A stretch of 64,000 nt of DNA from Xestospongia muta (lineage: Eukaryota; Porifera; Demospongiae; Haplosclerida; Petrosiidae), in contig OY848927.1 of assembly GCA_963693285.1 (NCBI GenBank), positions 1,676,501-1,740,500 on the forward strand. The letters run 5' to 3'. Shown here one piece after another: positions 38,637 through 51,605 of the stretch (positions within the stretch are counted from its first letter, which is position 1; every line of letters starts with the position of its first letter). The position numbers were made by a program, and so were the translations under genes. Below the pieces are notes generated by a model. That model had not been told where the DNA came from and searched no databases. It saw only the letters and a program-made list of their open reading frames with translations.

Positions 38637-38841
38637 CAAATGCAGTATTAATGTATGCTGTATGCATGAATTTGTAAACTATTGGAATAAATTGAAATAT
38701 TGTGAAGTGGCTAGATTCAAATATAATAGACAGTGGTTATTTGTTAGCAGAAAGTCCATTCTTGGTTGTGTATTATGCACGAGACTGTATATTCCACTGA
38801 AGTGTGCTCTAATTAGAGTGGATGCAAAGCTGCTAAACATC

Positions 38842-38910
38842 ATGGTTTGGCGTGTGTTATTACAGGCCAGAATTGTACTATCTCGAGCACAACAACAGCA
38901 ATGGCACGTG
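38842..38910 (+). CDS. TMEM223: possible 5' exon of TMEM223 (mitochondrial presequence)
   Basis: ATG GTT TGG CGT ... gives MVWRVLLQARIVLSRAQQQQ, an Arg-rich, acid-free amphipathic start typical of mitochondrial targeting, followed by a GTATGT donor. TMEM223 is a mitochondrial inner-membrane protein and needs such a leader. The exact junction to the main exon was not resolved, so this exon is tentative. Confidence 0.4.
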
Positions 38911-39082
38911 GTATGTATCAGGTATGGCAAACAACTTAGGATAAAACATTATGGTAAAGACACACCTAACTATACGTACTACATGCAGAGATATGTACGA
39001 TGTCATGAGAGTATTCAAAAAGCTTGTTAATGTATATTACATATAATATAAGATTAGATTTATCAATCAATTTAAAATAATT

Positions 39083-39756
39083 ATGTTTGATAGACCAACA
39101 CGCTGGCAGAGATTCATCAGTGACAAAACTGGAAATGAACCGGTCGAGAATGTTCTTCTTTATCACAATCCCCTGTCAAGACCTCGTTTTTTTCTTATCA
39201 TCAGCATAGCTGCAGGAATTCAGTTAGTGTTTTGGACATATCTTTCTTATGTTGCTCTGACTGAGTACTACCAAGTCAAACCTAGGGCAAATAAAAGCAT
39301 CGAAGATGTTAATGAATTAGTGTCCAGTGATAATTCACTGCAAAATATACTTCAATCAAAGGCCAAGTCTATAAAATGGCGTGTTGCACTTTCCCTTCTT
39401 GCATTGTCAGTTGGTACTTTCTTTACTTTTACAGCATTGATGTATCCATTGAGAACTGTACATAGAATTTTATTCTATAGAGGCAGACAGTCAATGGAGT
39501 TAACTACATATACTCCACTAGGAGGACTATATAAAACAGAAGTAGGGTCTCATGATGTACATAGTTGTCTAATTACTGGTTTGGCTTTCAGGTTCCAGTT
39601 ACCAGTTTAACTCGTATTGGAAGTGCTCAACAGAGTTCAAATTCTTCTTATTTGGCAGTAAAAGTCAAAGGACATTCATTATTCTATCTTATGGACCGAA
39701 GGGAGACTTTCCTAAATGATCATTTATTTGACACTTTGATTGGAACAAGACTTTGA
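39083..39756 (+). CDS. TMEM223: transmembrane protein 223
   Basis: Two exons, about 39083-39541 and 39592-39756, separated by a 50-nt intron (donor GAA|GTAGGG, acceptor TTTCAG). The protein has two membrane spans (FFLIISIAAGIQLVFWTYLSY and the ALSLLALSVGTFFTFTALMY region), then LRTVHRILFYRGRQSMELTT and the ending KVKGHSLFYLMDRRETFLND plus LFDTLIGTRL. The order LR(T/S)V...LTT.(T/A)P.G...VKG..(F/Y)...D...F.N..LFD matches TMEM223, an inner-mitochondrial-membrane protein with an early role in complex IV (COX1) assembly. The frame is open upstream to about 39047, so the real N-terminus probably comes from a spliced upstream exon. Confidence 0.85.
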
Positions 39757-40056
39757 CAAAGTAATATTTGATTATTAATCAACATTCCAATATTATATTT
39801 AATTGTGACAAAAACATCTTAAAAATAGCTCAAAACACATCAATAATTAATATCTTTTAAAATAAAAGGGCTACATAATAGTAGATGATTGATATTATCT
39901 AATGAATATATCAATTCTGTCATATTAAATTAATCACACAACAAAATGAAGTTGAAAACTACAATAATAATAATAATAATAATAGCTAGACTGTTGAACC
40001 AACACATTTACAAGAGATAATGTTACAGTAGGTGTAGCTTTATGATTGGATAGACT
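39757..40056. other. convergent spacer, TMEM223 / LRCH
   Basis: AT-rich 300 bp between convergent stop codons. It includes a small (AAT)n microsatellite at about 39963-39984 and AATAAA-like signals near 39860 for the plus gene. No gene seen. Confidence 0.6.
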
Positions 40057-43000
40057 TCAGACTGATATTGTATCTAAAAGACCTTGGATACAACCAGACA
40101 CTCGAACAGGGTCCTTAAATTCAAGAATTTCTCCTGCACTGCAAACCTGAAAGACAATGTGAATGAAAAAATAAACATATTATAATAATTATTGTCCTAA
40201 AATATTTACATGTGACTAAACTATACATCATTCACAACATCCACACTTTGTACTAAAATACACTTACAATTGCCTCAGGAACACCCAGTTTCTTACAAGC
40301 AGCTATAAATGCAGCAACATTCATCGTTTGTTTGGGTATTGACAGTGTCTATGAATAGATAACAATATTATCAACAGTATTATTCACCATCAGTTATCTA
40401 CTATATGTACTGGAATTATCACTATCTACCACATGTACTAGAATAATTGAAGCGTTACGCACACTTGTGATACTACTCGTCATTATGAAATATTAGAAGT
40501 TGTTATCCAATTAGTCAGTAATTACCTCGCCATCTCTTGGAATGTGGATAGTAGCAATAGTATTAGGATGAAGCATATTCACTAGTTTACAGAGTAGTAC
40601 ACCATCTGATATGCTTTCACCAAGATCATCAGCTAATGATACTCCTAGAAGATCTTCCATTTCCTGTTTAGGTAGAAAGATAAACAGTACAGCTAAGTGC
40701 TATTCACACATGCAATGTATTATTTTAACCCCTACATTAAGGGAGGACTGTAATACACTTTTTCCAATGGTGTTTTTGATGCAAATATAGCACAAACCCA
40801 CTTTTTTAACAGTTTGAATTTTCTCGAGTTCTTGTTGCATGTTAGCAATTTGTCGGCGTACAGTAAAGTTAGGATCTTGTTTTCCAATGACTTTAAAGAC
40901 ATCATCTTTTCTTTTATGAGGAGATCTATGTTGTCTTGGCCAAGTTGTATTCTCTTTGGCTATCAAGACAATAAATACAAGAAACACTTCATTTACTTAC
41001 ATCTTGGTTTTGGAGGTGGTTTAGGTCTAAGTGGTTTGTCTTCAGAATGTGTTGGTGACATAGGCTCCTCTCCTTCCCCAAAAATGACATCATTACTATG
41101 TCCTTCTAAGGATGTAGGTGAGAGAGAGTCTTCGTGTTCTATATATGTGTCAGATTGTGTGTCCTCTTCAGATGAGGCTGAAGGAAGACGATCAGGTATT
41201 TCAGATATCTCTACTGAAAATGATACCTATATCAGATATAGTGATTTGTTAAATCAACAGGAATATGATATAACATTATAAATGATACACATTATATTCA
41301 AGATCACATAACCTGTTTAGAAACTTCATGTTGTGGCGTTTTGTTGATATCAGAGTTGCCTGATGTGTCTGGGTTTAATTCAGTTTGATCTGAATGAAAA
41401 ACAAAAATCAATATGATGATAATTCAAAATTAGAAGTATTATAATAATTGAAACATTACTTAATGCTACAATAATTATTATACAATTTTACTGCAACATT
41501 CTCCCAGTAAGCAGTATCTATAGATTAAATACAGTCTCTCAAAAATTTCTATGAACTTAGCTTTACCAAAAAGTTTCCTGTGGTAACTTTGTAGTCTATG
41601 AGAAATTTAGGTTTTTAACTATCCATTGAGACTCTTTATAAGATATCCAATGACCCACACCCTAATCATGTCAGTATACTACATTGTTCTAAAAGAACTC
41701 ACTCAATGTAAACGATGTCAATTTATATTGACTTTCTAGCTCATCAGCTATATCCAACAGTCCAGCTCCTCTTAGTCCAGGTATGATGTTGCCCCAAGTA
41801 CCAGTAGGATTTTCAGTGAACCATTGTTTTATAATATCTTCAATAGACTCAGATGATGTGTCCTGTATATTTAGACATTTAACCAATGTTTGTGAATCTA
41901 AGGTAACATCTGCTAGCACTTTTGTCAATTGTTCCAATGTAGGTTTAGAGTAACCTATATTAACAATACAGACTGATTAAGGATGCTTATGAGACAAACA
42001 TTTTTGGAACACAAGCTATTGTATATTATTAATAGATGACTTACTTGGTTTTTCTCTGGGTGTTGATGGTTCCTCCATATCAAGGTCATCAGGAGTGGGA
42101 GTAACACTCCCTTCTCGAGAAGAAGGTGGGCTAGGGTCTAATACTTCTTCACCTTTGAATAATGTAAGTAACAATAGCACTACATCTAATTACAATAGCG
42201 CACCATCAACCATTCATGCAACCATTACTAATTGCCAACCATAACACTACTATAGACAATAAGATAACAGTATGTCATTATACACAATGTCAATGATATT
42301 CATAGTCTAATGCTCATTGGATGTGACTAATCTCTCGATGATAATTATGAGTTAATAAGTAGGTGGAGCACTACAGTCACATGATAATCACATGCAGCTG
42401 CATGTTCCAATGCATTCGGTTACAACAAAGCATGACGTAATATTACACAATAAAGTGATACAATATTACATCATAATGAGAGATTAGTTCAGTACTTGCA
42501 AGATTAGGTTGGCAAATGGAAATGGCATAGCGAGACATTCTACAAAGCACATTTATTTAACCGATGCATTGGAATATGACAAGACGTTCATGTGATTTAT
42601 AAATAAAGCAAAAGAAACTGATATCAATTACTACTAATAAAGTGGATGATCAAAACAGAATCAAAGAAAATTATTCTTTATAATAAAAAATTATATTTCA
42701 TATAGCAGTTTAGCTAAACATCTGATTCCACGCTGGAGGGGTTACCTATGTACAAATAAGGGATAGTGGCAGAGAACTGACCATGTGGATGAACACTGCG
42801 ATCTGGGGTAGATGATCCTCTGGGAGGCTAGAAAATAAACACAGCACTGATCAATATAACACATTATTACCAGCAAAAGAATCATGTTCATTGTGTTTCT
42901 TAATATGGAAAGATATGTAAAGTATACAGCTAATAATGTATTATCTCATAACTTCTATATTCCATATTATTGTACAGTATTGATATTATATACATACTGA

Positions 43001-46000
43001 GAATTCTGTGTGATGCTTGGCTAGAGGTGTCTTCTCATCTCCATAATATGGCTGATCAGGATCTCTACAAAGATATGCATACAACACAATAAACTAACAA
43101 TGCATGTACAAATGTAAACTATTAATTAAATATACAGTAGCATATGCAGCTGTTAGTTGACAGATCTACACTGTTAGTGTAGTTCGATAGTTCTAACTAT
43201 GTTAACAGTCGATCAGTCATTATGACCATAGTACAAATCACAGCAAATGACCTCTAACACCTGTCTAGTAGGCAATCATAACTTAACCATTACCTATAAG
43301 GTTCTGATGAATGTGATCGTGGCACTCTATCTGAGAGTACAGGACTTGATATTCTGTTACTAGTTACATGACGAGGAGCTACATGACCTTGAACATGATT
43401 GTCATCAGAATTTCCATCGTCCTTAGAAGTACGTGGGAGGGTACCATAATGAGTGCCTGATTGACTGCTAACAGGTTGTTGCTATATTGAGGAATAACAA
43501 GTGATAAAAGGATACATATAGATTAGACGGAAGTGAAACTTGTAACATGTAAAGGCCACTTCAAAAATGTATGGGACATGTTAAATGACTACAGTATATG
43601 TACTCACAGTTAGTACACCAGTAGGACCTGGTGATTGTGAACGATATCGTCCTTTGTGCTGGGTATCTTCTCTCATAGCACGTATGTGACGATAAGGCTA
43701 CGAAAAAGCAAGGTGGTCCATACTAGAATAGTTATAAACTATTGCACAGTATACTAAAGTCATTCAATAATTGATACTCCTGAGAACTACATGTAAATGT
43801 ATACATTACATTTAGTAGCTTTTAAAATGAAAGTATTATGTATGTGTTACATTATTTACACTTCTCTCTTCATAAGCAGAATATTGAGTTGTCCAATGTC
43901 GGCCACCACTGGGATCACTCTAAGGAGTGAATATAAAGGTTTAACTAACTCTAGTTGACCAGCCAGTAATAGTATTGTATTTGGTACAAATCATTACAGA
44001 CTCTCACTTCATTTCTCTGAAATAATTTAGCATCATGTCCACCAAAGGCACTCTGGACAAAGTTAGTCATTTCATCAATCAAACTGCGTTCACTGCTATT
44101 GAGATAAAGATATTCATTCATGTGTGTTTGTCTTTGACAACTTTATCTTACTAGTCAGAGCCATTTCCACTAAGAGTTGAGGCATCTGATGTTGGTCGTG
44201 ATACTTTTTTCGATCTGTTGTTTCTTCTTCTCATCAAGCTTTCATCTCGACTCTGTAATACAAAATTATTTATAGATGAACAGTCTGGCAGTATGTGAAC
44301 AAAATTAAATGCTTAACAAACAAGTTTCTAACGTATAGAGTCACTCAAAAGATGGCAACAACCACCGACAAATATGACAAAAATCTTACATTCAACTATT
44401 TTGTGAAAGAAGTCAATCAGATTTGACATGCAGGAAGACCTATCATAGGTCTTCTCATAAACTAATTATTATGCACATAATGACTACATCACTCAATGTA
44501 AGCATGAGGCAGATTACCTCATACTGTTCTTACTGTTACAGGTGTTTATCCTGTATCACTTACAGTAGCAAATAGTTGAGGATCACTCCCATATTTTTCC
44601 ATTTCTGTCAGATACTTGAAGACGTGATTAATACCTCTCATACATATCTACATGTACAAAGTATGATCACATTATGAAATGTGAGTATGACCACCACCAA
44701 CAGTATGAAAGATAACTAGCATCACTAACTTATAAGAAAAATAACATTTGATACTGTATTAGTAAAAGTATAGAGTAACAAATCATTAACAAGAGATCCA
44801 AGATGAAAGACCATTGTATTATTATTATAATAACTACTTTATCAAAAACTGAGTTTTTTTACGGACAAAAATGTTCTATTGTGGTACATAACACGCACAT
44901 ACATATGAAACTTGTTACCTGAGCAGGAGGCCATTCAAGAGGATTATTTTCACAATGAAAAACACTGAGGGAGTTCATGTGCCTTAGAGAAATAGGTAGG
45001 CGAGTCAACATATTTGATGATACATTGAGGTGATTTAAGGGAACTTTGATAATGTCTAGATAACATTAGAGACAATAATGACATAATATACTGTACATAT
45101 AACAAACCTGATGGCAATTCTTTGATCTCATTTCTATGAATGTTAAGATAAACCAGAGAGCATAGCTCAGTAAAAGATGGAGGAAGATATACTAAATTAT
45201 TACAACTGATATCCTGTAGACATAAAGTGTCAAATAACAATAATACAGTATTTGGCTTTACTAGACACGTTTTTTTATATTCAATATAATAATAATAGTA
45301 GGCATAAAAAATACAATAACTTTACTAACCAAACTTTTCAAAGTTTTCATTTGACCAATTTCTTTAGGTAAATCAGTTAATCTGTTATTACTGACTGAGA
45401 GTAAGTGTAGATCCATAACACAAATAGAAGAAGGAAGATGTTGAAGGTAGTTACGACTAGAAGAAAAGAGAGAATAACGCTACCATCAAATAAAATAAAT
45501 ATTTCAGTTTCAAAATAAATTACATGTATACAATTCATTAAATTAGTACATAGTACTATACTAAACAACAAATACCATATCTAAACAGTAAACACTCAAA
45601 TAAAATGGACGTAAACTCATGTTATAAAGCCATTCTATTAGATATATGTTTAAACAACTTACAAAGCCACTCAAAATGACTAAAGTGAAGTAACTTCAGT
45701 AAATGACAAAAGGATTCTATTCTAGGTACTTATTTCTACCTCAAGTTAAGTTCTTTTAATTCCTTGAGATGAAATATTTCTTTAGGAATAGTACGAAGAC
45801 AATTATTGTGAAAATTAAGCTTCACCAAATTCTGATATTTAAATATCTGCAATGGAAATTTGTCAAAACGATTCCCTGCAATAACTAGAAAAAGAGAAAC
45901 AATAACAACATACCTAATATGTGCTTTGTTTACAGAACTAAAGAATTTACACTACACTAGCTAATCTTATAGTCTCACTTGCTGTAAAAACTTCTAATGA

Positions 46001-46126
46001 ATCATAAATATCATCTCCAATATTGGGGAATAATCGTAGCTTTCTGCCAGAAATATCCAGTACTCCAGTATAATCTGCCTCTTCAAATTCCTTGTCAATT
46101 GGTCTGTGCTGCCTTTCAATCGCCAT
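40057..46126 (-). CDS. LRCH: LRCH-type LRR and calponin-homology protein with inserted Death-like domain
   Basis: Start MAIERQHRPIDKEFEEADY at 46126. About 45-46.1 kb encodes leucine-rich repeats (TGVLDISGRKLRLFP; NLVKLNFHNNCLRTIPKEIF; LKELKELNLRNYLQHLPSS; LVYLNIHRNEIKELPSG; LNHLNVSSNMLTRLP), then the LRCH cap ENNPLEWPPAQICMRGINHV with VFKYL. A Ser/Arg-rich linker spans 42.7-44.7 kb. The exon at about 41689-41945 encodes a Death-like domain: TLEQLTKVLADVTLDSQTLV, then SIEDIIKQWFTENP and GTWGNIIPGLRGAGLLDIAD. A basic/acidic linker follows, then a C-terminal CH domain (GESISDGVLLCKLVNMLHPN; NVAAFIAACKKLGVPEAIVC; ending GCIQGLLDTISV). LRCH proteins scaffold DOCK GEFs and septin/actin at the cortex. 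Vertebrate LRCH1-4, as I know them, lack a Death domain. All pieces are on one strand with compatible splice sites, but a single transcript is inferred. Confidence 0.85.
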
Positions 46127-46436
46127 GATAACCAGTCATGGGGGTTATGGTACCCTTAGAACCCTGAGAGAATTAGATAATTAACTTAAGTACTATAATA
46201 CACCTAAATAGTAATGATCTTTTTCTTAAGTAAAGGTAAAGTACTCAATATTACATGTTACAAGTACGCACACAAGTAATCTTACCTGAAGTACCCTTAT
46301 ATTTAGCCGTTCTCTTTACCTCTTAGACTTCCTGGGGGCTGAGCTTTCTCGCAAGCATCCTCATTTGACCACATGACTCCTCCTACTACGCATGCGCATT
46401 TTAGCTTGCTGCGCGAATGGCGTCTGAGAACGTCAA
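46127..46436. promoter_or_regulatory. divergent promoter region with NRF1-like palindrome
   Basis: 310 bp between the LRCH start (minus) and the coiled-coil gene start (plus). It contains the palindrome-like CGCATGCGCATT at about 46389-46400, which matches the NRF1 (NRF1/P3A2) consensus TGCGCATGCGCA and lies 37 bp upstream of the plus-strand start codon. A short upstream ORF, MASENVK, starts at 46417, and its TGA overlaps the main ATG at 46437. Confidence 0.6.
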
Positions 46437-49400
46437 ATGATGAATAATCGTACAACTCAGAGAAAAGCTGGAAAAGCACAGCAAGGAACCTTTCTGCCTC
46501 ATAATGGTAACCCAAGCTTTGCTGTAAAAGTACCTTCACCTGATCCAGCACCTCCTTCTGTAAGTATAATTCTAAATTGAAACCTATCTACATGTACCTA
46601 TAATAATATTATATGTTGCATAAAAAAATAAATCTGTGGGTATTTTACAGGTAAATAGATTACAATACTTTAATGGGAAATTATTACTAAAACTTAGACT
46701 ACAAACCTTAAGTTTTAGAATTAATTTTGTAGCTTGTTAACTTTTACCAGTAGTTAGCCACAGCTAGTCAGCCCCAGCTAGTCAGCCCCTCCTGTTTTAT
46801 TTAAGGAAGGTGCTGGCTATGCAAGACTATTAGCAATAGCATCATGAATAATTGGTTTTTTGATGCTATTTTAGCCAGCAGTGTTGAATCAAGCAAGATT
46901 GAGTCTTCAGCAACCTGATTCATGGCTAGATGATCCAAATTCTGAGTACATGAAAAATATACGTGAAGAAACTAAAGCCAAACTGCAGAGCATAACAGGA
47001 CGAATGTTTCAAGTTAGCATACTAAGTTATTGTAGTCAGTATAGTGGATCATGCTAGACAAGGTATAATGGAATATGGATTGACAATTGTTTTGTTGGCT
47101 CAGGTGCTCAATGATTACGAAGACAGCAGTGCAAAAGACAGTTCATACATGACAGTAAGTAGATAATTAAACTATAAAGGAAGTTATTATATGCACCCTT
47201 TAGGACTGCATCAGTAATTTGGATGCACAATTGAATACAATAGAAAATACACAGGTTAATTTTAAATTTAGTGTGTCGTGTCACACCTGGTTGTTTAAAA
47301 TGTAGCTTAAGGGTAATATTCAAGTAATGATAGCTGGCTATAAGGACATGTGTAGTGAGAGAGAAGAACTGCTTTACTCTCTACAGGATGTAAGTATAAA
47401 TTATTTATGATTAATAGACAATATGTCATGTCATGTCATCTTCTGTTTGTATAGTGGTTTGAAGAGGAGCATATTGATGAAGTAGTGAGTAGTAATGCAG
47501 TACAAATTAGTATTTAAGTGATCTCTGTAGTTTCAGGATATCAGAAGTAGACGTATGTCAGTGAATCCTGAAACACAACGTCTTCAGCAGTCATTGAAAG
47601 ATGGTAAAGAGACCTCAATTAAGTTACGAGCTTTACAAGAAAAAATGGAGGATGCTGCTAAAAAAGGAGATAACCTGAATGCATATAAAGAGTAAGTAGT
47701 AAGATATTAGTAGTGCTAGTTAGATTGGCTTCTAGGTGGGTGTTGTCCCAATAAATAGGAAGTAATCACATTCATAATACAACACATGCATTGTATATAT
47801 AATACTAAAATGCACAATTATCACAATTCAAATAATTATCTCTTTTATGAATAATAGAGAAAAGCAGAAACTAGAAAAGGAACTCCTGAAGACAAAACAG
47901 AACATAGATCAATTGAAATCTTCACAAATTTCTCATGGAACAAGTACTCTGTCATCTTTTATAGATCATGATATTATTAATGTAATGTCCCATTAGATGA
48001 ACAAGGGATAGTAGCCAAAACATGGAAATTTGCTGCTAAGGAAATATGTAGCATGTTACAAAATGTGAGAGATAGTGGAGTCTCTGATTTAAATCAACTT
48101 GAGAACAAGATACAAGGAATGGCTGACTCTCTTACTACACAGGCTCTCCAAATTGACCAGTATGTCATAATATGAATATGTATCATTAAAATTTTAGCAA
48201 TTGCAAATAATACCTATTACTGATTTGATATGGATATGATTATTTTCTGTTCTTTCAATAATTTTGCTAGGTTGTTATCAGATATTAGCACTTATGAAAA
48301 AGTTAGGCAGCTTTAAAATTTTTTATATGTCAGTATTGTCACTTGTAGGTGGCGCATTTTTCTGAGAATGCAGCTACAAAACTATCTAATGACAATGCTT
48401 TGCTACGAGAAGAACTAGAAAATACTCGCAGTGAACTAGTACAAGCTCGACAAACTATTATTGGTTTAGAAGCTAAATGTGACACTTCTGTTACTAATGA
48501 AAAGGAAACACTGAATAGTACAGCATCTGCTCTAGAAGTTAAATCAATCAATGAGATCAAAGAAAAGGGTCAACATGCACCATCATTACCTGTAAATGAT
48601 CTGCAACACGAGCTTGATGAGTTACATGATAAAATGAAAGCATTATTAATCGTAAGTATTACAAATTTAATGCTCATTTAGTTTATTTCAATTTATTAGG
48701 AAAATGAAGAATTGAAATATGATCTTAATCAATTAAAACAGGCTACAGTACAGGTAAAAGGATGAATTATCAATGTCACTTGTTATTAAGAGAATAGATG
48801 TCAAGCTCATCTGATCTCTCAAGTGATAATAGTGATTACTTGCCTGTATAGTTTGTAATATGTAGCATTTTAAGCATAATGAGGAATTTGTTGTTATAGT
48901 TGTTGTCACATAAGTTATACAATAGATTGGATCTTGGAATGGTAGGGTGTGTTAATCTTGATTTTTACCACCAGACGCATGTATCTAGAATAAAAGTACT
49001 TGTTATCAAATGCTTTTCAATTATCCCAGATCCTTTATATTTTGTTATGGCTAACTTAGCAACTGAGATAATCTTATGTTCATTTCAGTGTTATACAGAA
49101 GAATCTACCCAAGATGTACAGGAGCCATCAGAGTGTCTTTCCAGTACAGAACAGCATCAGGTTGTGAGTGAAAACCTAAGTCTGACTCTCCAGAATAAGA
49201 AAATTGAAGAATCACAACATCATATTCAACAAAATAAAGATTTAACAACATTACATAATCTACTATCAGAGAAAGAAGCACTGCTGGCTAGTTGTGAAGC
49301 AGAAGTGCAAGCACAGACAGAAAAAGCAACTCACTTTGAAACTTCTCTGAATAATTTGCAAGTTCAGTTTGATCAAATAAGATACGAAAATCTTGTGCTG

Positions 49401-51404
49401 AAGGAAAAATTGCTAATGAAAGATCAAGAAGCACAAGAAATTAGTACACCAAGTCTTCATTTAACATCACAAATTAAGGTTTATATTATTTTCTATGTTT
49501 GTTGATTTTCTTTACTTCAGGATGATTTAGTTGCTGAGTTAAGCTCAGAAGAAACACACCAGACAACAGTCACAGCATTGCAGTCAAAAAGCCAGGTCAA
49601 AAAGCCATCTACACATAGTTCTGGTGTATCAGCTGGTACACTAACTGTGCTCCCTTCTGAATGCCATCCTACAGCTAAATCTGAGAATACATCAGAATTA
49701 CCTAGAGTGGTCAGTAGTTCCTTGATAATCAAATCTCAGTCTACAGCTACAAATACTGAGCAAATGGAAGAAACTAGCAATAATTTAACAATATCAAGTA
49801 TGTACTAACACAACACAAGAGTTCTGTATTTGACAGTGATTGTCTGTCATTGTATTCTAGCATACTAACCAAGATTTATAATTTTATAGGAAACGAAGAT
49901 GAGATGTTGAAATTGGTCCAGTATCTTGTTTGTCAACTAAACATTAATAATGACAATAGCACGAAGGACACTGATGATAATAGCATGAAGAACATACGAG
50001 ATGATTTACATAAACTAGTCACAATGATTGGATCATCAAAGGGCGTGTCATTATATCCCCCAAGCAGAGGAGGTAAGACAGAGAGTTACTCTCTATGCAC
50101 AGCACACGCATCAGTTGTGAAAGTATTTCCAATTTTCTACTGTAGTTGAAATGAATGCATATACTGTGAATACTACAAAGGAGCTAGTTAACCAAAGACT
50201 TTCTGCACAAAACAGCCAAGATGAGTTTAGTTTTGTGAGTGAAGGTAGGGACGGAATACATTTGAAGCCAACTCATCTAAACAGTCAAGTTAAAAGTAGA
50301 AAGTCGGAAACTATTGAAGGTGGATTTTTTATGTTACACAAGTTCCTGATAGACATATAAACTTTTTTGTTTATAGTGTCAAAGTTTGGAGATCATGTAT
50401 TGCCATCTCAGATAAGTAGGAAAGCAATTTCTGTTATGCAATATCAGAAGATAAGGCACTCCAGTGCACATAATTTTCCAGTACAAGCAGATATTTCAGT
50501 GAGTTTGTCAAATTAATGATCCTTCACAGTCCTACTTTTTGACTTTACTTAAATAATTAATCTATATGAAATTCATAATGTTTTGTTTAGAGTTTAACTA
50601 TGGAGGCCCATGGCATATCAGGCCAGCATTCTAACCTACATCACATCAAGAAACCTCAAAATAATCAGCAAAGGAGACAGAGTGTTTTTGTTAATTTAGC
50701 TGACAGAAAGAGAATGCTACAACAATATGCTTCAACACAATTATCTAATAATTCTGTAAGTTCTAATTGAGTTAGAGGGATTATATTAAATAGTCAACTT
50801 GAAATTACCACATTATCTAAACGCATAGATTGCTGCAAATGCTTGTTCCATCAGTTGGCAATCATAATAATTATAATTATTGTAAAAATGTTTTTTTAGG
50901 GAGATCTCTCTTTGGTGGTGTCTGGAGTTCATCAAAATGATCATAGTAACCACTCTTCATTTGGTTCTTCTTTGGGTGGTATTGTTGGAAGAGGACAAAA
51001 AAACAGTTTAAGACTGCAAGCAAAAACAACTCAAAAACAAGACTTAAGAGAAACATATGGCCATCATCTTAACAGGTAAGAAACTTGTTAAATGATGAGC
51101 TAATATCTTTGTTTATAAGACGTCGAGCACATCTTTTTAAACCCTTTCATCATGGCATAAAGGAACCACAGTGGCAAGTAACCTCGAGCTCTCTTGGAAC
51201 CTCCAAGTCAAGACCAGTCCTTAGTCGACCATGGCAGAACTCAATTGGCAGAAGGAATATTGCTGGTCAAGAGGTATATCACAGTAACTATTGTGCATTA
51301 TTAATTTTCATTATTAGCGTAACATTGGTACTTTTCTTGGTATTTTGAAATCTAATAATGGCAACTCTGGTGGACAAACAACTAAACTCCCACCAATAAA
51401 TTGA
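46437..51404 (+). CDS. long coiled-coil protein, family not recognised
   Basis: Starts MMNNRTTQRKAGKAQQGTFL and ends GGQTTKLPPIN before TGA at 51404. The gene has many small exons; the second begins near 46875 (PAVLNQARLSLQQPDSWLDD). Most of the product is charged, heptad-rich coiled coil: RLQQSLKDGKETSIKLRALQ, EKMEDAAKKGDNLNAYKEEK, ENTRSELVQARQTIIGLEAK, EIQ-type repeats, and LHNLLSEKEALLASCEAEVQ. The C-terminal third is Ser/Thr/Gln-rich with few predicted folds (FKPFHHGIKEPQWQV; SRPVLSRPWQNSIGRR). This resembles centrosomal, ciliary or cytoskeletal scaffold proteins in style only. Internal exon edges between 47.0 and 51.3 kb are approximate. No enzymatic or membrane motif is visible. It is head-to-head with LRCH. 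Confidence 0.72.
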
Positions 51405-51605
51405 TTGATAATACCATTCTTGTTTCAGTATTATATATAGTTCAACATTAATTAAAACTGACAGTTAATTATGACATCAAATTGACCTGTAATGATGTTT
51501 CCAAAATACACAATAATAACTATTAAAATTATTACAATGTTTTAAAGCAAAATCAAAAGTAAGAAGAGAATATAAGTAGTAATTAAGTTTATTTTATAAA
51601 AACAT
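51405..51605. other. convergent spacer, coiled-coil gene / cyclin B3
   Basis: 201 bp, AT-rich, between convergent stop codons. It presumably contains both poly(A) regions. No gene seen. Confidence 0.5.

Noticed and set aside
38662..39030. A single 122-aa ORF taken as a separate gene before TMEM223.
   Set aside because: Its first 60 residues look like UTR translation; only the part from 38842 resembles a mitochondrial leader, better explained as a spliced 5' exon of TMEM223.
46303..46551. Minus-strand 82-aa frame opposite the coiled-coil first exon.
   Set aside because: Antisense shadow of the plus-strand exon 46437-46559; no splice partners or family motif.
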